Below are positions 1 to 7,380 of a stretch of DNA of 64,000 nt, one piece after another (position 1 is the stretch's first letter; each line of letters begins with the position of its first letter). The notes beneath the pieces are model-generated. The model worked only from the letters and a program-made list of their open reading frames with translations, was not told the origin of the DNA and ran no database searches. This DNA is from Castellaniella denitrificans (GTDB taxonomy: Bacteria > Pseudomonadota > Gammaproteobacteria > Burkholderiales > Burkholderiaceae_B), in NCBI RefSeq assembly GCF_027214045.1, contig NZ_JAPWHE010000008.1:1-64000 (forward strand). The letters run 5' to 3'. The translations under genes and the position numbers were made by a program.

Positions 1-984
1 GGTCTTGGCGGCCGAGGCGGCCAGGGTGTTGGCCTGCTGCGCGTTGTCGGCGTTCTGGCGCACGGTGGCGGTGATCTGTTCCGTCGTGGCGGCGGTCTCG
101 GCCAGGGAACTGGCCTGCTGTTCGGTGCGCGAGGACAGGTCCAGGTTGCCGGCGCTGATCTGCGCCGAGGCCGAGGCGATCGCGTCCGAGCCCTCGCGCA
201 CTTCGCCCAGGGCGCCGCGCAGGTTGCGGGTCATGGTGGCCAGGGCGTTCAGCAACTGAGCGATTTCGTCCCGGCCGCGGACGACGATGTCGGTACCGAG
301 GTCCCGGCGCGCGACGGCTTCCGCCTGGTCCACGGCGCGCCGCAGCGGATGGGTGACGGACCGCGTCACCCGCCAGGCGAACAAGGGTCCCAGGATCAGG
401 GCCAGCAGCGTGGCCACCGCCAGCACGGTCAGGCCCAGCCGGCTGGTTCGCGCGCTGGCGTCGAACAGGCGCTGCACGGAATCGGACTGCAGCCGCGACA
501 ATTGATCGAGCTTGTCCATCAGCCCGGCCGTCCGCCTGGGCATTTCCTGGTTGAAGAAAGCGTCGGTCTCGCCATAGTTGCCGCTGTCCAGGTCCTTGAA
601 CGCCTGGCTCCGCTGCTTGATGAAGGCATCGCGCGCCTGGCCGATGTCGCGCAGCAACCCGACGGCCTGGGGCTGGAACAGCGATTCTGTCAACTGACCG
701 GCCAGTTCGCCCGCCTGCCGGTCGGTGGTCTCGATATCCTGCTTCAGGCGCCGGAGCGTGTCGGGGTCGGCCGCCAGGGTCGCCTGCGTCAGGTTGGCGC
801 TTTTGTTGATCTGCCGCGCCATCCGCTGGATCAGCGCCGTGGTGCGCAACCGCTGGTCCAGCGCCTGGTTGTCTTGCTGCGTGGCCAGCATGCGCCAGGC
901 GCCGATGCCGGACATCACCAGCAACAGGACGATCACAAAGCCGAATCCCAGGGCCAGCCGGGTGCCGATGTTCAGGTTGCGCAT
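1..984 (-). CDS. Methyl-accepting chemotaxis protein, C-terminus cut by window edge
   Basis: Chemoreceptor that signals ligand binding to CheA/CheW from the inner membrane. The visible 328 residues start with MRNLNIGTRLALGFGFVIVL, a first membrane segment at about residues 8-28. A periplasmic helical sensor follows, then a second membrane segment at about 180-200, a HAMP linker and the start of the coiled-coil signalling domain (SSRTEQQASSLAETAATTEQ, the usual methylation-helix text). The CheA-contacting hairpin lies outside the window. The ligand cannot be told from the sequence. It is transcribed leftwards, and no chemotaxis genes are visible beside it. Confidence 0.93.
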   Translation of the reverse strand, partial: MRNLNIGTRLALGFGFVIVLLLVMSGIGAWRMLATQQDNQALDQRLRTTALIQRMARQINKSANLTQATLAADPDTLRRLKQDIETTDRQAGELAGQLTESLFQPQAVGLLRDIGQARDAFIKQRSQAFKDLDSGNYGETDAFFNQEMPRRTAGLMDKLDQLSRLQSDSVQRLFDASARTSRLGLTVLAVATLLALILGPLFAWRVTRSVTHPLRRAVDQAEAVARRDLGTDIVVRGRDEIAQLLNALATMTRNLRGALGEVREGSDAIASASAQISAGNLDLSSRTEQQASSLAETAATTEQITATVRQNADNAQQANTLAASAAKT

Positions 985-1134
985 GGTGTGGTCTCGTTTT
1001 CGATGGGAATGCCTGGAGCCCGATCGAAAAACCCTGCCGCCGACCCGGCCTGAAGGCTCTGATCTTAAAGGCAAGCCCGCGCCGGGCCACCCTGTATCTG
1101 ATTCTTTCTGTTATGCCGTTTTGCGATAGGCATC

Positions 1135-1175
1135 GGCCCGCCCGGACTGGCGCGCATGCGCCGTCCGGGCGGGCC
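1135..1175 (-). terminator. Strong hairpin downstream of the GlcG-like gene
   Basis: A perfect 13-bp stem (1135-1147 pairs with 1163-1175) encloses a 15-nt loop that is itself partly self-complementary. It lies just after the stop of the exported GlcG-like protein. No clear T-run follows in either direction, so it is a transcript-end or mRNA-stabilising structure rather than a textbook intrinsic terminator. Confidence 0.5.
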
Positions 1176-1198
1176 ATCCTGTGTTCAGGGAAAGCGTC

Positions 1199-1684
1199 TT
1201 ATTCCGCGCCGATCGCCTTCAGGCCGGCGGCCGCGCAGCCGGCGTCGATATCGCCGGAAGGCGCGCCACCCACGCCAATGCCCGCCACCAGCGCCTTGCC
1301 GAACTTGACCGGCAGGCCGCCCGCCTGGATGACCATGCGGGCATCCATGTCGCGCAGGCCGTCGTTGGCCGGCTTGGAGGCGATGAAATCGGCCAGGCCG
1401 GCGGTGTCGCGGCCCAAGGCGGCCGAGGTAAAGGCTTTGCCCTGGGCGCTGCCGGCAGTGTGGGGGCCGGCGTTGTCGGCCTTCAGCAGCACTTTGACGC
1501 CGCCGTCGCGCGCCACGATGGCGACGCTGACGTTGTGGCCCTGGGCGACGCAGGCCTTCAGAGCGGCGTCGGCGGCCTGGGTCGCCAGATCCAGCGGCAG
1601 GTACGGGGCGGAGGGCAACTGGGTCGCGGCGGACGCCAGGCCCGGCAGGCACAGGAGGGCGGCGAGGGAGAGTTTGCGCATCAT
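1199..1684 (-). CDS. Exported GlcG/HbpS-family (heme-binding-like) protein
   Basis: A 161-residue protein with a clear signal peptide (MMRKLSLAALLCLPGLASA, about 19 residues) and one compact GlcG/HbpS domain. The N-terminal segment has VSVAIVARDGGVKVLL, and a glycine-rich end (VAGIGVGGAPSGDIDAGCAA) is typical of the family. Some family members bind heme (HbpS), while others sit in glycolate or diol loci with unknown role. The second Met (1681) is an equally possible start. It lies downstream of, and in the same direction as, a FixJ-type two-component pair, so it may be a target or an accessory sensor. That link is inference. Confidence 0.8.
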   Translation of the reverse strand: MMRKLSLAALLCLPGLASAATQLPSAPYLPLDLATQAADAALKACVAQGHNVSVAIVARDGGVKVLLKADNAGPHTAGSAQGKAFTSAALGRDTAGLADFIASKPANDGLRDMDARMVIQAGGLPVKFGKALVAGIGVGGAPSGDIDAGCAAAGLKAIGAE

Positions 1685-1800
1685 ATCGGTTCCTTTCAGG
1701 GTTGCTCGGTGGCGTTCAGGACTGAACGAGTGAACGATGAAAGGTTACGGGCCGGCCGCCCGCCCGAATATTCGTGGCCTTCGCGCGCAGGTCCGTAGTT

Positions 1801-2412
1801 CTACGGAGTCCCCGCCTGCCCCTCGATCCACAGGCGCGTCAACTCGGCCTGCGAGGTCGTGCCCAGCTTGGCGCCGATGGCGGCGCGATGGGTCTCGACA
1901 GTGCGCGGCGACAGCTCCAGCGCGTCGGCGATCTGGCGCGTGGTGTAGCCTTGGGCGACGCGATCGAGCACCTGGCGCTCGCGCGGCGTCAGCGCCGCCA
2001 GCAGCTCCAGGGTCTCGGCACGCTGCGCGCTGCGCCGCAACTGATCGTCCAGCGCGGCCTGCCCGCGCTGGATGGCGTCGATGAGGTCCTGTTCGTCGAT
2101 CGGCTTGGACAGGAAGTCGATCGCGCCGTTGCGAAAGGCGCGCCGGCACGCGTCGATGTCGCCATGCCCGGAAATGACGATGATGGGCCAATCCACGCCC
2201 TGCCCGACCAGGCGCTCCTGCAGCTTGAGCCCGGAGACGACCGGCATGCGGATGTCCAGGATCAGGCAGCCGGGCGCCAGGCGGGCGACCTGGGCCAGAA
2301 ACAGGCCCGGGTCGGCGAAACCCCGGACCACGACGCCGACCGTGGACAGCAGCAGGCACAGGGCCTCGCGCACCGCCTCGTCGTCATCCACCAGATACAC
2401 GGGATGCGTCAT
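1801..2412 (-). CDS. FixJ/NarL-type response regulator
   Basis: A two-domain response regulator of 203 residues. The receiver domain (about 1-120) has the acidic pair DDD at residues 9-11, the phosphoacceptor Asp53 in LILDIRMP, and the conserved Lys in FLSKPI. A LuxR-type helix-turn-helix follows (about 138-200, LTPRERQVLDRVAQGYTTRQ). The sequence is closest in style to FixJ/TodT/TtrR proteins. The start overlaps the stop of the kinase gene upstream by 4 bp, so the two are translationally coupled. The regulated genes are unknown; the exported GlcG-like gene downstream is the nearest candidate. Confidence 0.92.
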   Translation of the reverse strand: MTHPVYLVDDDEAVREALCLLLSTVGVVVRGFADPGLFLAQVARLAPGCLILDIRMPVVSGLKLQERLVGQGVDWPIIVISGHGDIDACRRAFRNGAIDFLSKPIDEQDLIDAIQRGQAALDDQLRRSAQRAETLELLAALTPRERQVLDRVAQGYTTRQIADALELSPRTVETHRAAIGAKLGTTSQAELTRLWIEGQAGTP

Positions 2413-3953
2413 GATCCATCCTCTTCTGTGTCCCCCGCCAGCGGAATCGATATCCGGAAGGTCGCGCCCGTGCCCGCCCCGTCGGCCAGATCCAGGTCGC
2501 CGCCGCCGCGCTCGACCAGCCGCCTGCTCAGCGCCAGGCCCAGCCCCATCCCGCCCTCCCGCGTGGTGGCGAACGGCGTGAACAGGACCGTGCGGATACC
2601 GGGCGGGACGCCGGGACCATTGTCCGAGACGTCGAGCACGGCGCGGCCCGCCGCGGAGCGCAGATCGATGGCGATCCGGGCGTCCGGCCGCCCCGCCACG
2701 GCTTCGATCGCGTTGCGCACGAGATTGAACGCCGCCTGCTCCATTTCGACCGGATCGGCCCGCACGGGGACGGGGTCCCCGGGCACGGAACAGTCGATCC
2801 GGGCCCCGCCGGATGCCGCCTCGGGCGCCAGCAGCGCCTGGACGTTGCGCACCGCGTCCCGCAGATCGAAGGCAGCGGCCGACGCGGGCCGGGGACGCGA
2901 CCAGTCGCGGAACCGCTCCAGGATGGCCGATGCGCGGCGGGCCTGGGCGATCGTGCCGTCCAGCACGGATTCGAGCGCGGCGCCCCGCCCTTGCGCCGCC
3001 AGACGCTTGCCGGCCTGCGCCTGCGCCAGGATCGCCGTGAGCGGCTGCGTCAGTTCATGCGTCAGGCCGCTGGCCATCTCGCCCAGCGCGTTGACCCGCG
3101 AGGCGTGGGCCAGGCGCGACTCCAGCGCGTTGATCCGTGCCTGTTCAGCCACCGCGCGGGTGCGCGTCCGCTGCCGCCAGGCGCCGAGCGCAGTCCAATA
3201 GGCGAGGCTGACGAAGGCGAACAGCAGCGCGGCCGGCGCCAGCGGCAGCCGGTCCGCCCAGCCCACGTCCAGGCCGGTTTCCAGGATCAGCGTCTGGGAC
3301 GCGCTGCCGATGACGCGGCCGGACCGCACGGCGCCGGAAGGGCGGTCCTGACCAGCCAGCAGCCGGCCATCGGGCATGGCCAGGGCCAGGACGACACCCG
3401 GCCGGCGCCAGAAGACGCCCGCCTCGTCGAGCAGCTTTTCGGCGTCGATCCCCAGCATCAGGCCAAAGCGCGCCTCGGGCACATTGGGGCTGCGCTTGAC
3501 CATCATGTAATGATGCGCCCGCCCGGGATAGGGCATCAAAGCGATGCCCCCCGTGGACGCGCGGGCGGCATCGCGGATCAGGTCCGCGACCTCCGGCGCC
3601 AGGGGACCGGTGCCGATCACCGGATCGCGTGGATCGAGCGGGACGAGCTGCACATCGTCGATGCGCGGGTAGAAATGCGTGATCGTCGAGGCGACATCCA
3701 GGAAGAGTTCGCGCTCAGGCCCGGCGGACGCCGAGGCGATGGCCGAAAGAGCCGTCAGGTGCGCGTCGTGCTGGCCCGCCCGCTGGGATACGAGCCGGTT
3801 GAGGACGCCGCTTTCGCGTTCCAGTTCCTGAGTCAGCGACCGCTGCTGCCACAGCGCCATCGCGCCGGCCGCCAGCAGCAGCGACAGGCCCCAGGCCAGG
3901 ATCGCCCAGCCCCCTGGCGATGTGAATTCGCGCGGTATCGGCCGATCCCGCAT
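2409..3953 (-). CDS. Sensor histidine kinase (DctB/FixL-like)
   Basis: An inner-membrane kinase of 514 residues. It has a first membrane helix at about 16-36, a periplasmic sensor of about 200 residues, a second helix at about 237-256 and a cytoplasmic kinase core. The H-box is GLTHELTQPLTAI with His299, followed by an N-box (NLVRNAIEAV), G1 (DNGPGVPP) and G2 (GMGLGLALS). It should phosphorylate the FixJ-type regulator encoded next. The open frame runs back through tRNA-Leu, so I chose the internal ATG at 3953, which places the basic leader MRDRPIPREF before the first helix. The signal sensed is unknown. Confidence 0.9.
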   Translation of the reverse strand: MRDRPIPREFTSPGGWAILAWGLSLLLAAGAMALWQQRSLTQELERESGVLNRLVSQRAGQHDAHLTALSAIASASAGPERELFLDVASTITHFYPRIDDVQLVPLDPRDPVIGTGPLAPEVADLIRDAARASTGGIALMPYPGRAHHYMMVKRSPNVPEARFGLMLGIDAEKLLDEAGVFWRRPGVVLALAMPDGRLLAGQDRPSGAVRSGRVIGSASQTLILETGLDVGWADRLPLAPAALLFAFVSLAYWTALGAWRQRTRTRAVAEQARINALESRLAHASRVNALGEMASGLTHELTQPLTAILAQAQAGKRLAAQGRGAALESVLDGTIAQARRASAILERFRDWSRPRPASAAAFDLRDAVRNVQALLAPEAASGGARIDCSVPGDPVPVRADPVEMEQAAFNLVRNAIEAVAGRPDARIAIDLRSAAGRAVLDVSDNGPGVPPGIRTVLFTPFATTREGGMGLGLALSRRLVERGGGDLDLADGAGTGATFRISIPLAGDTEEDGS

Positions 3954-3989
3954 CGGCGCGCTCCCCGCCCCGGAGGGCAAGCGTCGGAT

Positions 3990-4074
3990 TGGTGCCCGAG
4001 GCCGGAATCGAACCGGCATGCCTTGCGGCGAGGGATTTTAAGTCCCTTGTGTCTACCGATTTCACCACTCGGGC
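3990..4074 (-). tRNA. tRNA-Leu(UAA)
   Basis: The minus strand reads GCCCGAGTGGTGAAATCGG at the 5' end. It has an anticodon loop ACTTAAAAT with anticodon TAA, a long variable arm, a TTCGATTCC T-loop and an encoded CCA (3990-3992). The seven-base acceptor stem pairs perfectly (GCCCGAG with CTCGGGC). The long extra arm and TAA anticodon make it leucine. Confidence 0.97.
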
Positions 4075-4158
4075 ACGATGTGATGCGGCATTGTACTGAA
4101 TAAGGCGGGATCGCCCGCGCGCGAGCCACCGGCAGCCCCCGCCCCAAAACGGCGTCCC

Positions 4159-4206
4159 TGGACACTTTGCAATATTGTGCACATAATTACAATCATTCGG
4201 CACAAT
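4159..4206 (+). promoter_or_regulatory. Promoter with a GntR-type dyad upstream of the PuuE-like gene
   Basis: A sigma70-like promoter is visible: -35 TGGACA (4159-4164), a 17-nt spacer, and -10 CATAAT (4182-4187). The dyad ATTGTGCACATAAT (4174-4187) overlaps the -10 box, and a further CACAAT half-site lies at 4201-4206. The same core is found in the other control regions of this locus, so it is a probable operator for one of the two local GntR regulators. Binding is inferred. Confidence 0.6.
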
Positions 4207-4230
4207 ACTGAGATTGAGGGACGAGACGCC

Positions 4231-5145
4231 ATGGAAGGACCGCTGCGGGATTACGTGGGCTATGGACGCAAGCCCCCGGTCTTCACCTGGCCGGGCGACC
4301 GCCGGCTGGCGGTCAGCGTGGTGGTCAACTACGAAGAAGGCGGGGAAAGCTGCATCCTCGAAGGAGACGCGCACTCCGAGACCTTGAACAGCGACATGCC
4401 GGCCGCGGCGGCCCGGCACGGCCGGCGCAATCTGGTCATGGAGTCCCACTATGAATACGGCAGCCGGGTGGGTCATTGGCGCATCCTGGACCTCCTGGAG
4501 GAATGCGGCATCCCGGCGACCTATTTCGCCGTTTCCAGCGCGCTGGAAAAGAACCCGCAGGCGGCGCGCGCCATCGTCGAGGCCGGCCACGAAGTGGTCT
4601 CCCACGGCAAACGGTGGATCGACTACGAGTCCTTCGACGCCGAAACGGAAAACGCCCACATCGTGGACTCCCTGGACGCGATCGAGGCCTTGTGCGGCGT
4701 ACGGCCGGTGGGCTGGTACACCGGGCGGGTCAGCCTGAACACGCGCAGTCTGGTGCAACGCAACGGCCTGCTGTACGACTCCGACGCCTACAACGACGAT
4801 CTGCCCTATTGGACGTCCGCCAACCAGGCGCCGCACCTGGTCGTCCCATACAGTTTCGACTGCAACGACATGCGTTTCGCCTCGGCGCCCGGATTCAATA
4901 CGCCGGACGATTTCACCGGCCATTTGCGGCGGGCGCTCGACGGGCTGCGCCGGGAGTCCCAGCGGGGGGCCAAGATGATGTCGATCGGCCTGCACCTGCG
5001 TCTGGCCGGACGACCCGCGCGCGCCGAAGCCTTGCGCGAGTTCCTGCTCGAAGCGGCCAGGCTGCCGGACGTGTGGTTCTGCCGCCGGCGCGACATCGCC
5101 GAATTCTGGCACGCGCGGCATCCGCCCTCCACGGAGGCCGCATGA
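4231..5145 (+). CDS. PuuE-type polysaccharide-deacetylase-fold hydrolase (allantoinase / cyclic imidase family)
   Basis: A 304-residue protein that closely follows the E. coli-type PuuE and cyclic-imide-hydrolase family. Landmarks are NYEEGGESCILEGD, ESHYEYGSRVG, GHEVVSHGKRWIDY, VGWYTGR, YDSDAYNDDLPYW and SIGLHLRLAGRPAR. Characterised relatives open cyclic amides (allantoin, or imides such as succinimide and maleimide) without classical amidohydrolase motifs. The amidase, hydantoinase and TRAP transporter around it favour a cyclic imide or hydantoin over allantoin, because no allantoate or ureidoglycolate genes are visible; this is inference. I took the ATG at 4231 because an upstream in-frame ATG lies inside the promoter. 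It overlaps the next gene by ATGA. Confidence 0.85.
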   Translation: MEGPLRDYVGYGRKPPVFTWPGDRRLAVSVVVNYEEGGESCILEGDAHSETLNSDMPAAAARHGRRNLVMESHYEYGSRVGHWRILDLLEECGIPATYFAVSSALEKNPQAARAIVEAGHEVVSHGKRWIDYESFDAETENAHIVDSLDAIEALCGVRPVGWYTGRVSLNTRSLVQRNGLLYDSDAYNDDLPYWTSANQAPHLVVPYSFDCNDMRFASAPGFNTPDDFTGHLRRALDGLRRESQRGAKMMSIGLHLRLAGRPARAEALREFLLEAARLPDVWFCRRRDIAEFWHARHPPSTEAA

Positions 5146-5792
5146 GAACGCTGTTCCTGAATCCCAATTCGGACGCGTCGATCACCGCGACGTTCCGCCA
5201 GCGCATCGACGCGCTGGCGCGGACCGGCGAGGCCTACGAGGTCGCACGGCTGCCAGGATCCCCCCGCATCATCGCCTCGCCGGAGGACAATCTCCAAGCG
5301 CAGGCGGTCTTGCTCGACAGCCTCGAAGCGGGCGTGGCCGGCGGTTTCCAGCGTCTGGTGCTGATGTCGTCCCTGGATACCGGCTACGAAGTCGCGCAGA
5401 CCCGGACGCCGCTGCGCGTACACGGTTTCACGCGCAGCGTCCTGGAATGGAACCGGCGCCAGGGACGGCGCCTGCACGCAGTAACCTTCGACGCGGCGAT
5501 GACACCGCTCTACCAGGCCTTGTTCGAATCTCCCGGATGCGCCGGCGTGGTGCGGAGCATTTCCACCGTACCGATGTCTCCGGCCTCGGTGACCGGGTCG
5601 AACAGACAGGCCATGGAGGCGGTGCGCGCCCTGTGCCGGGACTCGCACGCCACGCCCGAGACGCCCCTCTTCATCGTCGGCGCGGTGGGCCTGACGATCG
5701 CCCAGACCCTGCGGAACGAAGACGCGTTGCCGATCATCGATCCGGTCGCCGATCTGCTGGCGCGGCTGGACATGCGGGCCGATCCGCGATGA
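5142..5792 (+). CDS. Asp/Glu/hydantoin-racemase superfamily protein lacking both catalytic cysteines
   Basis: A 216-residue protein starting MRTLFLNPNSDASITATF, the hydantoin-racemase opening (NPN motif). Family members normally use two Cys residues as acid/base. The corresponding strands here read RLVLMSSLDTGYE and LFIVGAVGLTIAQ, so serine and alanine replace them. The only two Cys (ESPGC and RALC) are elsewhere. It may therefore be a non-racemising relative, a lyase or a binding protein. It overlaps the upstream PuuE-like gene and the downstream GntR gene by ATGA, so all three are one translationally coupled unit. Confidence 0.8.
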   Translation: MRTLFLNPNSDASITATFRQRIDALARTGEAYEVARLPGSPRIIASPEDNLQAQAVLLDSLEAGVAGGFQRLVLMSSLDTGYEVAQTRTPLRVHGFTRSVLEWNRRQGRRLHAVTFDAAMTPLYQALFESPGCAGVVRSISTVPMSPASVTGSNRQAMEAVRALCRDSHATPETPLFIVGAVGLTIAQTLRNEDALPIIDPVADLLARLDMRADPR

Positions 5793-6517
5793 CGCCGCGT
5801 CCGTACCCCGACACCCCGGCACCCCGGGCGATCGAGGAAAACATCTACCGTTCGATCAAGGCGGTCATCCTGTCGGGGCGGCTGTCGCCGGGCACACGCT
5901 TGCCCGAGACACGGATCGCCCCCCTGTTCGGCGTCACGCGTGAGCGATTGCGCAAGGTCCTGCACCGGCTGGGCCACGAGCACCTGCTCCGGATCGTGCC
6001 CAATGTCGGCGCGGTCGTGCCGGCGCCTTCGCTGGACCGGGCACGGGAATTGTTCGATGCGCGGCGCGTCCTCGAGGCCGGCATCGGCGCCTGCCTGTGC
6101 GAAAGAATCACGGATGACGACATCCGGAGGCTCGAACGCCACGTGGACGAGGAAGAAGACATCGCCGCGGCGGGGGACCGGCCCCGCTTCATCCTGGCCT
6201 CGTCCCGGTTTCACCAGACGCTGGCGGGCTTGCTGGACAACCCCCTGGTATCGGCGCAACTCGATGAACTGCTGGCAAAGTCGGCGCTGTTCTCCGCGTT
6301 CCACGACCCGGAGCACGGCTCGGCCTGCTCGTGCCGCGAGCACCGGCGGATCGTTGATTCCCTGGCGCGCCGGGACATCGCGGACGTGCACGAGGCCGTG
6401 GTGGCGCACCTGTCGCTGATCGAAACCAGGCTGCGGCCCGTCCCGCCGGACGCGCCGAGGACGGACGCCGTGACGGCGCTCCGGGCGCACCTCGCGACGG
6501 AGCCGATCCGCCCATGA
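5789..6517 (+). CDS. GntR-family (FCD) transcriptional regulator 1
   Basis: A 242-residue regulator. The N-terminal winged helix-turn-helix (about 15-80) contains SIKAVILSGRLSPGTRLPET and FGVTRERLRKVLHRLGHEHL. The C-terminal all-helical FCD ligand domain (about 90-225) holds the metal-binding-type histidines in FHQTLAGLLDN and CREHRRIVDSL. It is the last gene of the coupled three-gene unit and overlaps its upstream neighbour by 4 bp, so it is probably autoregulated through the dyad at 4174-4187. FCD regulators usually respond to a small acid or pathway intermediate. Either it or the second GntR protein of the locus could own the shared operators. Confidence 0.92.
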   Translation: MTPRPYPDTPAPRAIEENIYRSIKAVILSGRLSPGTRLPETRIAPLFGVTRERLRKVLHRLGHEHLLRIVPNVGAVVPAPSLDRARELFDARRVLEAGIGACLCERITDDDIRRLERHVDEEEDIAAAGDRPRFILASSRFHQTLAGLLDNPLVSAQLDELLAKSALFSAFHDPEHGSACSCREHRRIVDSLARRDIADVHEAVVAHLSLIETRLRPVPPDAPRTDAVTALRAHLATEPIRP

Positions 6518-6532
6518 TCGGATGCGGGGCCG

Positions 6533-7369
6533 CTAAGCCGCGACGACGTCGATCCGCTGAACGCCCAGCACGCCCGCGCTCGCGACGACACGGTCTCCGG
6601 GCTTGAGGTACTCGCCGGTGGCCAGGCCGACACCCGCCGGCGTGCCTGTCGTGATCACATCGCCCGCCCGCAAGTGGAAAAACGAGGACAGGTAGGCGAT
6701 CAGCTCCGGCACCTTGAAGACCATGCCCGACACGCGCGCGCGCTGCCGGACACGGCCATTGACGTGCAGTTCAAGCGGGATGTCTCCGAGTTCGGGAATT
6801 TCGTCGGGCGTCACCAGCCATGGCCCCAGCGGGCCGAAGCCGGGCGCGCTCTTGGCGAGCACCCATTGCCCGGCATAATGGCTTTGCCAATACCGGTCGG
6901 TGAAATCGTTCGACAGGCAATATCCGCCCACATGATCCAGCGCCCGGTCCGCCTCGACCCGCCAGGCGTCGCGGCACAGGACCACCGCGAGCTCGACCTC
7001 GTAATCCACTTCGCGGCTGCCCGGCGCCAGGCTCAGGGCATCGCAGGGCCCGGAAATACAGCTGGGCGCCTTGCTGAAAGCCAGCGGATACTCGGGCAGC
7101 GGCATGCCGGCCTCGGCGGCATGATCGGCGAAATTCAGGCCGATGCCGATGAAATGCCCCACACCGCCGACGCAAGGCCCGATGCGTACCCCCGGATCGA
7201 GCGCGGGCAAGGTGGACGGGTCCAGGTCGCGCAGGCGCCGCAACGCATCCCCGGTCAGCAGCGCACCGTGGATGTCGTCCACGATGTCCGAGAGGTCCCG
7301 ATAGGCGCCCTGGCCGTCGAGCACGCCCGGCCGCTCGCGCCCCGGCGCACCGTGTCGGAAGAGTTTCAT
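6533..7369 (-). CDS. Fumarylacetoacetate hydrolase (FAH) family protein
   Basis: A 278-residue member of the FAH / 2-oxo-hept-4-ene-dioate hydratase superfamily, which cleaves or decarboxylates acyl-pyruvate-type acids using a divalent metal. The metal-binding set is visible: Glu124 and Glu126 in VDYEVELAVV, and Asp155 in LSNDFTDR. The C-terminal signature GDVITTGTPAGVG is also present. It follows the hydantoinase gene by 11 bp on the same strand and is converging on GntR 1. A role on an open-chain product of the locus is likely, but the substrate is not readable. Confidence 0.87.
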   Translation of the reverse strand: MKLFRHGAPGRERPGVLDGQGAYRDLSDIVDDIHGALLTGDALRRLRDLDPSTLPALDPGVRIGPCVGGVGHFIGIGLNFADHAAEAGMPLPEYPLAFSKAPSCISGPCDALSLAPGSREVDYEVELAVVLCRDAWRVEADRALDHVGGYCLSNDFTDRYWQSHYAGQWVLAKSAPGFGPLGPWLVTPDEIPELGDIPLELHVNGRVRQRARVSGMVFKVPELIAYLSSFFHLRAGDVITTGTPAGVGLATGEYLKPGDRVVASAGVLGVQRIDVVAA

Positions 7370-7380
7370 GGCGAAGCCCC

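Noticed and set aside
985-1078. Sigma28 promoter before the chemoreceptor
   Set aside because: A TAAG and GCCGGGTC pair with near-correct spacing is present on the minus strand, but the match to TAAA-N15-GCCGATAA is too weak to call.
4231-5145. Peptidoglycan or chitin deacetylase
   Set aside because: The protein has no signal peptide and matches the cytosolic PuuE/cyclic imidase subgroup (NYEEGGE, SHGKRWIDY) rather than secreted NodB-type enzymes.
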